A DNA stretch of 64,000 bases. Origin: Pontibacillus yanchengensis. GTDB lineage: Bacteria > Bacillota > Bacilli > Bacillales > BH030062. The position numbers were made by a program, and so were the translations under genes. Of the stretch, positions 58,079 to 64,000 are shown in pieces. Numbering within the stretch: the stretch's first letter is position 1; the number at the start of each line of letters is the position of its first letter. The DNA lies in assembly GCF_009856295.1 (NCBI RefSeq), contig NZ_WMEU01000002.1, forward strand, positions 248,001 through 312,000, written 5' to 3'. The notes under the pieces are model-generated. The model saw only the letters and a program-made list of their open reading frames with translations. It did no database searches and was not told where the DNA came from.

Positions 58079-60724
58079 ATGAAAACATTAACTTCTGCAC
58101 AAGTTCGCCAAATGTTCTTAGATTTCTTCAAAGAAAAAGGGCATAGTGTCGAGCCGAGTGCATCCTTAGTCCCTCATGAGGACCCTACATTACTATGGAT
58201 TAATAGTGGTGTTGCTACACTGAAAAAATATTTTGATGGACGAGTTATTCCTGATAACCCACGTATTGTAAATGCACAAAAATCAATTCGTACCAACGAT
58301 ATTGAGAATGTGGGAAAAACCGCCCGACATCATACTTTTTTTGAAATGCTAGGGAATTTCTCTATTGGTGACTATTTTAAAGAAGAAGCAATTGAACTAG
58401 GGTGGGAATTTTTAACGAGTCCTGACTGGATTGGGTTTGAACCAGCACGCTTAAGTGTGACGGTTCATCCAGAAGATGATGAAGCCTATGAAATCTGGAG
58501 AGATAAAGTTGGTGTGGACGAGGAACGAATCATCCGTTTGGAAGAGAACTTTTGGGACATCGGTGAAGGTCCAAGTGGTCCAAATACAGAGATTTTCTAT
58601 GACCGCGGAGAAGAATATGGTAATGATCCAAAAGATCCTGAGCTATACCCAGGTGGAGAGAATGAGCGTTACTTAGAAATATGGAACTTGGTATTTTCTC
58701 AGTTCAATCATAATCCAGATGATACGTACACCCCTCTTCCTAAGAAAAACATTGATACAGGCATGGGATTAGAAAGAATTGTATCGGTTATACAAGATAC
58801 TCCGACAAACTTTGAAACAGATTTGTTTAAACCAATCATCGAGCAAACAGAACAATTTGCAGATGGAAAGTATGGAGAGGATCCTGAAAAAGATGTAGCG
58901 TATAAAGTGATTGCGGACCATATCCGAACAGTGACCTTTGCTATAGGGGATGGTGCTTTACCTTCCAATGAGGGAAGGGGCTATGTTCTACGTCGTCTCT
59001 TAAGAAGAGCAGTTCGTTTTGCTAAACAAATTGGAATACAAAAGCCATTTATGTATCATCTAGTACCTCATGTAGCGGAGATTATGGAGGACTTCTACCC
59101 GGAAGTAAAAGAAAAGCAAGACTTCATCACAAATGTAATGAAAACCGAGGAAGATCGTTTCCATGAAACGCTGAATGATGGCCTTTCTAGATTAACAGAT
59201 ATCATTAAACAGGAAACCGAAAAAGGGAAGAATGTCTTTCCGGGTACTGAAGTATTCCGTCTATACGACACATATGGATTTCCAAAAGAACTGACGGAAG
59301 AATACGTCCACGATGCAGGCTTTATTTTAGATGAAGAAGGCTTTCAACAAGAAATGGAACGCCAGCGTGAGCGTGCCCGCAACGCTAGACAAAAAGTGGA
59401 TTCTATGAGCGTTCAAGAAGGTGTACTAGGTGAAGTAACTGTAGAAAGTGACTTTGTAGGGTACAATGAAATAGAGACATACACTACTATTACAGAACTT
59501 GTGAAACAGAAAGCCTTTGCTTCAGAAGCTCATGAAGGGGAAGAGGTTTACCTTTTCCTAGAACAAACACCATTCTATGCTGAAAGTGGTGGACAGATTG
59601 CTGACAAAGGTTGGATTCAAACAGAAGAAGCGACATTGGCTGTTCAAGATGTACAAACAGCGCCTAATGGGCAAAATCTACACCACGCAATCGTTCAAGA
59701 AGGAGCCATTCGTAAGGGAGATCAAGTGAAGGCTAGCGTAGAGCGTTCTTCTCGTTCCCATACAGTGAAAAACCATACAGCTACCCATTTGTTGCATCAA
59801 GCTCTTAAAGATGTGTTAGGAGACCACGTTAATCAGGCAGGTTCAATGGTTTCACCAGATCGTTTACGTTTTGACTTCTCCCATTTTGGTTCTGTCACAA
59901 CAGAAGAGCTAGAACAGATTGAAACCATTGTGAATGAAAAAGTATGGGAATCTATACCTGTAGCAATCGACTACCACTCTTTAGATGAAGCAAAAGAGAT
60001 GGGGGCCATGGCACTCTTTGGTGAAAAATATGGAGATACCGTACGTGTTGTGAAAATGAATGATTACTCTGTTGAACTTTGTGGTGGTTGCCACGTTATG
60101 AACACAGCGGAAGTAGGGTTGTTTAAGATTGTGTCTGAGTCTGGTATTGGTGCTGGTACACGTCGTATAGAAGCTGTTACAGGTAAAGGCGCATACCAGT
60201 TTATGAACGGGAAGCAACAAATTCTCCATCAGGCTGCCGACTTATTGAAAACAAAACCAGAAAACGTACCGGAACGTATTGAAGGATTGTATCAGGAAAT
60301 GAAAGATATCCAACGTGCGAAAGACTCCTATGCAGCAAAACTTGCTAATATGGAAGCTTCCTCCATTCTTGATCAGTTTGAAGAAGTAGAAGGGGTACAC
60401 TTGCTAGCCAAGCAAGTCGACGTCTCTGATATGAATGCATTACGTAATATGGTAGATGATGTAAAACAAAAAATGACATCTGGTATTATTATCCTTTCAG
60501 CCGTAAATGATGGGAAAGTACAACTTGCAGCTGGTGTTTCAAAAGATTTAATCGAACAAGGATATCATGCAGGTAATTTAATCAAAGAAGTCGCTACACG
60601 CTGTGGAGGCGGCGGCGGAGGTCGTCCAGACATGGCTCAAGCAGGGGGTAAAAACCCTGAACAAGTCGAAGAAGCACTTTCCTATGCAAAAACATATGTT
60701 GAATCTGTTTCTTCGAGCCAATAA
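58079..60724 (+). CDS. alaS: Alanine--tRNA ligase
   Basis: The 881-residue class II enzyme has the catalytic domain ([20 protein letters not shown], about 80-100), the tRNA recognition part, the editing domain with zinc ligands in [12 protein letters not shown] and [11 protein letters not shown] (about 570-675), and the C-Ala/DHHA1 domain ending [27 protein letters not shown] precedes the ATG. It is controlled by the T-box directly upstream. Confidence 0.98.
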   Translation: MKTLTSAQVRQMFLDFFKEKGHSVEPSASLVPHEDPTLLWINSGVATLKKYFDGRVIPDNPRIVNAQKSIRTNDIENVGKTARHHTFFEMLGNFSIGDYFKEEAIELGWEFLTSPDWIGFEPARLSVTVHPEDDEAYEIWRDKVGVDEERIIRLEENFWDIGEGPSGPNTEIFYDRGEEYGNDPKDPELYPGGENERYLEIWNLVFSQFNHNPDDTYTPLPKKNIDTGMGLERIVSVIQDTPTNFETDLFKPIIEQTEQFADGKYGEDPEKDVAYKVIADHIRTVTFAIGDGALPSNEGRGYVLRRLLRRAVRFAKQIGIQKPFMYHLVPHVAEIMEDFYPEVKEKQDFITNVMKTEEDRFHETLNDGLSRLTDIIKQETEKGKNVFPGTEVFRLYDTYGFPKELTEEYVHDAGFILDEEGFQQEMERQRERARNARQKVDSMSVQEGVLGEVTVESDFVGYNEIETYTTITELVKQKAFASEAHEGEEVYLFLEQTPFYAESGGQIADKGWIQTEEATLAVQDVQTAPNGQNLHHAIVQEGAIRKGDQVKASVERSSRSHTVKNHTATHLLHQALKDVLGDHVNQAGSMVSPDRLRFDFSHFGSVTTEELEQIETIVNEKVWESIPVAIDYHSLDEAKEMGAMALFGEKYGDTVRVVKMNDYSVELCGGCHVMNTAEVGLFKIVSESGIGAGTRRIEAVTGKGAYQFMNGKQQILHQAADLLKTKPENVPERIEGLYQEMKDIQRAKDSYAAKLANMEASSILDQFEEVEGVHLLAKQVDVSDMNALRNMVDDVKQKMTSGIIILSAVNDGKVQLAAGVSKDLIEQGYHAGNLIKEVATRCGGGGGGRPDMAQAGGKNPEQVEEALSYAKTYVESVSSSQ

Positions 60725-60817
60725 TTCGTTATAATGGAATAAATACGTATACATTGTCAATTTCATGCTGCATACATGGAGGAGATAAGTGGGTACATCT
60801 ATTAAAGAGGTGATTCG

Positions 60818-61090
60818 ATGAGTTCCATGGACAAGACCATGAAATTTAATTTCGCAGAAGAACCATTTGATGATAACGTCAAAGAGGTATTACTTTCTGT
60901 TCATGAAGCGTTAAAAGAAAAAGGCTATAATCCTATCAATCAAATTGTAGGATATCTTTTATCAGGGGATCCAGCTTATATCCCTCGTCATCAAGATGCG
61001 CGAAATATGATTCGTAAAATAGAACGTGATGAGCTAATCGAAGAATTAGTCAAATTTTATCTTGAACAACAACAGCAACAAGAGGAGTAA
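60818..61090 (+). CDS. ireB: IreB family regulatory phosphoprotein (YrzL, UPF0297)
   Basis: A 90-residue protein with the family text [20 protein letters not shown] and [20 protein letters not shown]. In Enterococcus faecalis IreB is phosphorylated by the PASTA kinase IreK on N-terminal threonines and affects cephalosporin tolerance; here a Thr lies at residue 6 (SSMDKTMKF). AAGAGGTGATTCG precedes the ATG. Conserved order alaS-ireB-ruvX-yrzB. Confidence 0.95.
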   Translation: MSSMDKTMKFNFAEEPFDDNVKEVLLSVHEALKEKGYNPINQIVGYLLSGDPAYIPRHQDARNMIRKIERDELIEELVKFYLEQQQQQEE

Positions 61091-61091
61091 C

Positions 61092-61508
61092 ATGAAGATA
61101 ATCGGGTTAGACGTTGGAGAAAAAACGATAGGCCTCGCAGTAAGCGATGCATTTGGTTGGACTGCACAAGGCATTACAACACTTTACTGGGAAGAAGGCG
61201 ACTATGAAAAAGCTTTTAAAGAACTAGACCCATACATGAAATACCATGAAGTGGAAAGGCTAGTTGTTGGACTCCCGAAAAACATGAATGGTACGATAGG
61301 CGAACGTGGAGAAGCTTGTCAGGAGTTCGCGGAGAAGCTTCGAGAATATTACAACCTCCCAGTAGACCTATGGGACGAGCGTTTAACGACGATGGCTGCT
61401 GAACGGGTTTTATTAGATGCAGACATGAGTCGTGGCAAACGAAAAAAAGTAATTGATAAAATGGCAGCTGTAATTATTCTACAGGGCTATTTAGATTCGA
61501 AAGGATAG
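61092..61508 (+). CDS. ruvX: RuvX/YqgF family Holliday junction resolvase-like protein (YrrK)
   Basis: A 138-residue RNase H-like protein: [20 protein letters not shown] with the first catalytic Asp, [20 protein letters not shown], and [20 protein letters not shown]. In bacteria this family is implicated in 5' processing of pre-16S rRNA as well as recombination. The ATG at 61092 is one base after the ireB stop and uses GAGGAG from its end, so the genes are coupled. Confidence 0.95.
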   Translation: MKIIGLDVGEKTIGLAVSDAFGWTAQGITTLYWEEGDYEKAFKELDPYMKYHEVERLVVGLPKNMNGTIGERGEACQEFAEKLREYYNLPVDLWDERLTTMAAERVLLDADMSRGKRKKVIDKMAAVIILQGYLDSKG

Positions 61509-61516
61509 GTGACAAC

Positions 61517-61798
61517 ATGGCACTAGAAGAAAAAGAGCGCATTATTATCCCAGATGAAAACGGGGAAGAACATTTATTTGAAGTATTATTTAAATTTGAT
61601 GTAGACCAGACAGGTCACTCTTACATCGCTGTTGTTCCAGTAGAGCAACAAGAGACAGAAGAAGTAGAAGTATTTGCATTCCGTTATGAAGAAAAAGATG
61701 ATGATGAAGACGATCTAGCCCTTTATCAAATTGAAACAGATGAAGAATGGGAAATGGTTGAGGAAGTATTAAATACCTTCACAGAAGATGACGAATAA
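61517..61798 (+). CDS. yrzB: DUF1292 (UPF0473) protein YrzB
   Basis: A 93-residue, very acidic protein with the family motifs ERIIIPDENGEEHLFEVLFK and DEEWEMVEEVLNTF. Function unknown; conserved after ruvX. ATAGGTGACAAC precedes the ATG. A terminator closes the ireB-ruvX-yrzB operon. Confidence 0.94.
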   Translation: MALEEKERIIIPDENGEEHLFEVLFKFDVDQTGHSYIAVVPVEQQETEEVEVFAFRYEEKDDDEDDLALYQIETDEEWEMVEEVLNTFTEDDE

Positions 61799-61804
61799 AT
61801 TGCT

Positions 61805-61836
61805 AAAAAGAGCCTGCCGTTGGTAGGCTCTTTTTA
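61805..61836 (+). terminator. Rho-independent terminator after yrzB
   Basis: AAAAAGAGCCTGCC and GGTAGGCTCTTTTT pair around GTT. Confidence 0.95.
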
Positions 61837-61874
61837 TATCTGTTAGATAGTGGATTTATTATTCCATAATAGCC

Positions 61875-61909
61875 CCATTATCTTGAAGGCTTGAGTTCGA
61901 GATAATTTC
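61875..61909. repeat. Palindromic repeat family P, best copy
   Basis: ATTATCTTGAAGGCTTGAGT followed by TCGAGATAAT is a 30-bp imperfect inverted repeat (ATTATCT-GAA arms) and serves as the family reference. Confidence 0.75.
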
Positions 61910-61960
61910 TTTTTATTCGTTATAAAAGGGATGATTTCGACTCTTTAGTTAGAAAAATAT

Positions 61961-62173
61961 GTGGCCTCGGGAACACCTCTCGTCCTGTTGCGAGCTGGTA
62001 AATTGGGGCGGTCGCTCCTATTTTTTAAAAGTAGCTCCTGTTTTTGATTCTCGCTCCGAAAGCAGGGAAAGTCGCTCCAGAGCCGATGTTTTAACGCGCT
62101 ACATCCTGTAGCAAACTCCACCGACCTCACGTCATGTGAGGCCGCAGGAAAGCGAGCTAATTCCCGGCCCACC
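61961..62173. repeat. GC-rich element with terminal inverted repeats and 20-bp tandem units (family G)
   Basis: GTGGCCTCGGGAA at 61961 and TTCCCGGCCCACC ending at 62173 form the terminal inverted repeats. Inside is CGTCCTGTTGCGAGCTGG, as at 28534. GTCGCTCC-type motifs then start at 62011, 62031, 62050 and 62071, spaced 19-21 bases; this is the reverse complement of the array at 12840-12940. A CGCAGGAAAGCGAGCT core closes it. An open frame across it on the minus strand is not believed. Confidence 0.75.
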
Positions 62174-62208
62174 ACTTAACACAACGGAAACACCTCACTC
62201 TCCCTAAA

Positions 62209-62243
62209 ACTATCTCGATTTTAGGTGTTCCACATTATGCCTC
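62209..62243. repeat. Diverged palindromic repeat family P copy
   Basis: On the minus strand GAGGCATAATGTGGAACACC then TAAAATCGAGATAG aligns with the long copies at 28431 and 44143. Confidence 0.5.
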
Positions 62244-62271
62244 TTTACCTGAATAAACTTTTGTTCTTTAG

Positions 62272-62319
62272 TTTCCATATAGAAAAATAAATGATTACCA
62301 TAGCTTTTCTATATAGAAA
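62272..62319. repeat. Paired 15-bp palindromic motif before mltG
   Basis: TTTCCATATAGAAAA (62272-62286) and TTTTCTATATAGAAA (62305-62319) are inverted repeats with one mismatch, separated by 18 bases. Each is itself nearly palindromic. Confidence 0.5.
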
Positions 62320-62475
62320 TATGATGGGTACATAGATTCAAATATTCCCATCAAACTCACACATCATAGGCTTAATAATTGTATAAATGCTTTTCTTCTA
62401 TACAAATTCACACTAAATAATGGATAGTGCTTGTCATTTTATAGTATAATGGAGCGGATGAAAGGAGGAATTGTC

Positions 62476-63594
62476 ATGACTCCGTCGAAAAAAGACGACC
62501 AAAAAAATGAAAACCAATCAAAACGAACAGATGAAGCTCGCACTGTACGAAAAATAGTTGGAATTACATTAACAGCTCTCGTACTTGCGATTATTATAGT
62601 GGGGGTATCTGGCTATGTATATATTAACTCCGCATTAAAACCTGTTGATCCTAGTGATGAAGAAAAAAGAGAAGTTAAAATTCCTATCGGTTCTTCTGTA
62701 TCTGAAATATCTAAGATTCTAGAAAAGAATGAGGTTATAAAAGATAGTCGAGTATTTCGCTTTTATATTAAATTTAAAAATGAATCAGGGTTTCAGGCAG
62801 GAGAATATCAATTCTCTTCTGCGATTACGATGGATGAACTAATATCTGCTCTTAAAACTGGTAAAGTGATGAAGGAACCTGTATTAACTGTAACGATTCC
62901 TGAAGGGAAGACCATTGATCAAATCGCGGATATTTACTCTAAGAAAACAGATATTGAGAAGGAAGAGTTCTTAGAGAAAGTAAATGATGTAGAATATATT
63001 CAAACATTGATTAATCAACACCCTAGTATTCTCTCAGAAGCTGTACTAGACCCAGAAATTCGAACACCACTAGAAGGATACTTATTTGCTGCCACCTACC
63101 AATTTTTCGAAGAAAGTCCTTCTACAACAAAGATTGTAGAGAAGATGATAAAGAAAACGGAAAGTATTGTCACCCCCATGTTAGGTGGTATTAAAGAACA
63201 AGGTTTGACGGTCCATGAAGCAATCACTATGGCCTCTCTGATTGAAAATGAAGCTAGAACGAAAGAAGATCGAAAGAAAATTTCAGGTGTTTTTTACAAT
63301 CGTCTTGAAGATGATATGGCTCTTCAAACAGATCCAACTGTCTTATATGCTTTAGGAAAGCATAAGGACAGGGTGCTACACAAAGATTTAGAGGTAGAGT
63401 CCCCTTATAACACATACCAAAATAAAGGGTTACCTGTAGGTCCAATCTCAAACTTTGCTAAGAATTCTTTACAAGCAGTTGTGGAACCTACCTCATCAGA
63501 CTACTTCTATTTTGTAGCTGCTCCAGATGGTGAAATATATTATGCAAAAGATTTTGAGGCACATAAACAACTAGTAGATAAACATTTAAATTAA
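62476..63594 (+). CDS. mltG: Endolytic transglycosylase MltG (YrrL)
   Basis: Membrane-bound lytic transglycosylase that ends glycan strands during wall growth. The 372-residue protein has a cytoplasmic basic start, one membrane segment at about 25-52 (KIVGITLTALVLAIIIVGVS), a LysM-like part (about 66-135), and the YceG catalytic domain with Glu257 in TMASLIENEAR and NKGLPVGPISNF. The ATG at 62476 is 7-8 bases after AAAGGAGG; an in-frame ATG further upstream lies before this site. Confidence 0.94.
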   Translation: MTPSKKDDQKNENQSKRTDEARTVRKIVGITLTALVLAIIIVGVSGYVYINSALKPVDPSDEEKREVKIPIGSSVSEISKILEKNEVIKDSRVFRFYIKFKNESGFQAGEYQFSSAITMDELISALKTGKVMKEPVLTVTIPEGKTIDQIADIYSKKTDIEKEEFLEKVNDVEYIQTLINQHPSILSEAVLDPEIRTPLEGYLFAATYQFFEESPSTTKIVEKMIKKTESIVTPMLGGIKEQGLTVHEAITMASLIENEARTKEDRKKISGVFYNRLEDDMALQTDPTVLYALGKHKDRVLHKDLEVESPYNTYQNKGLPVGPISNFAKNSLQAVVEPTSSDYFYFVAAPDGEIYYAKDFEAHKQLVDKHLN

Positions 63595-63603
63595 GGAATA
63601 TAC

Positions 63604-63640
63604 GAAAGGAATGCGATTATGGACTCGCATTCCTTTCTTT
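63604..63640 (+). terminator. Rho-independent terminator after mltG
   Basis: GAAAGGAATGCG and CGCATTCCTTTC form a perfect 12-bp stem followed by TTT. Confidence 0.9.
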
Positions 63641-63714
63641 AGTTATGCTACAATTATAGGGTTGTATTGACATATCCTATAAATTGTTGTGCAATTCCTA
63701 AAGGAGGTATATGG

Positions 63715-64000
63715 ATGTTAGATGACATTCAATTAGATTACTTACGGTCAACTATTGAACAAAAAGATACATTTACTCAGTCATTAGAAGAGTATGCTTG
63801 GAAAAATGACATACCTATCATGGATCCTTTAGGAATGGATTTTGTTCAACAAATGATACGTATAAAACAACCAAAGCGAATAGTAGAGATTGGTACGGCC
63901 ATAGGCTATTCTGCTATACAAATGGCAAGAAGTGTAAAAGACGTTATGATTACAACAATTGAAAGAGATAAGAACAGATATAACGAAGCTCTTCAGAACA
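63715..64000 (+). CDS. trmR: O-methyltransferase TrmR (YrrM), N-terminal part (partial)
   Basis: The frame begins at ATG 63715, 7 bases after AAAGGAGGT, and runs off the end of the window after 95 residues. It shows PIMDPLGMDFVQQMIRIKQP and the SAM-binding motif IVEIGTAIGYSAIQMARSV, typical of class I O-methyltransferase family 3. The position after mltG matches yrrM; B. subtilis YrrM (TrmR) methylates 5-hydroxyuridine at position 34 of tRNA. An ATG at 63711 is out of frame and stops after four codons. Confidence 0.9.
   Translation, partial: MLDDIQLDYLRSTIEQKDTFTQSLEEYAWKNDIPIMDPLGMDFVQQMIRIKQPKRIVEIGTAIGYSAIQMARSVKDVMITTIERDKNRYNEALQN

Noticed and set aside
61945..62175. 76-codon minus-strand open frame in the family G element
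   Set aside because: It coincides with a repeat whose other copies do not keep the frame.

Overview
The window reads as a chromosomal segment of a low-GC, endospore-forming Bacillota, almost certainly a member of the Bacillaceae. The evidence is the sporulation genes (spoIVFA, spoIVFB, spo0B, safA, bofC, spoVB, an RsfA-type regulator), rplU-prp-rpmA with a cleavable L27 leader peptide, two T-box leaders, a 6S RNA after aspS, and a gene order that closely follows the minD to yrrM stretch of Bacillus subtilis. A relative of Pontibacillus, Halobacillus or Virgibacillus is plausible from the repeat families and an extra RNase G gene, but I cannot fix the genus from sequence alone.

Layout. 1-8.5 kb: 3' end of minD, the SpoIVFA/SpoIVFB sigma-K processing pair, RNase G, ribosomal proteins L21 and L27 with the Prp protease between them, Spo0B, Obg, and PheB/PheA. 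8.7-14.6 kb: a spore-coat and cortex block (SafA with a long hexapeptide array, a CotS/YsxE-type kinase-like protein, a YhcN-type lipoprotein, BofC) interleaved with nadE and yebC. 15-19.3 kb: ruvA-ruvB-DUF2905-queA-tgt-yajC, for Holliday junction migration and queuosine tRNA modification. 19.7-28.3 kb: membrane proteins (YrzE-type, an ArsB/NhaD-type permease, DUF421, SpoVB, COG2426), a methyltransferase, ComN and SecDF. 29-35.6 kb: LapA-like protein, RecJ, Apt, RelA, Dtd. 35.7-37.5 kb: a decayed stretch with a frameshifted membrane-protein gene and an IS3-family remnant. 37.5-44.1 kb: an SH3b-amidase, T-box-hisS-aspS, 6S RNA, tcdA. 44.1-46.9 kb: a small accessory stretch with an exported protein, two broken genes and several palindromic repeats. 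47-56.4 kb: RsfA-type regulator, RarA, a YczE-type membrane protein, CymR, IscS/YrvO, MnmA, a TPR protein, RecD2 and two small genes. 56.5-64 kb: AI-2E transporter, T-box-alaS, IreB, RuvX, YrzB, MltG, and the start of TrmR (YrrM).

Functional themes are translation quality and tRNA biology (obg, rplU/rpmA/prp, queA, tgt, hisS, aspS, alaS, dtd, mnmA, tcdA, trmR), recombination and repair (ruvAB, recJ, rarA, recD2, ruvX), sporulation, the stringent response with purine salvage (relA, apt), and sulfur control (cymR beside iscS-mnmA).

No complete new defence or mobile system is visible. The most unusual material is intergenic: three interspersed repeat families, a 20-bp-periodic tandem motif present twice in opposite orientation, an IS3 remnant apparently sitting in the loop of a transcription terminator, and an amidase gene whose only well-placed start codon appears to be ATT.
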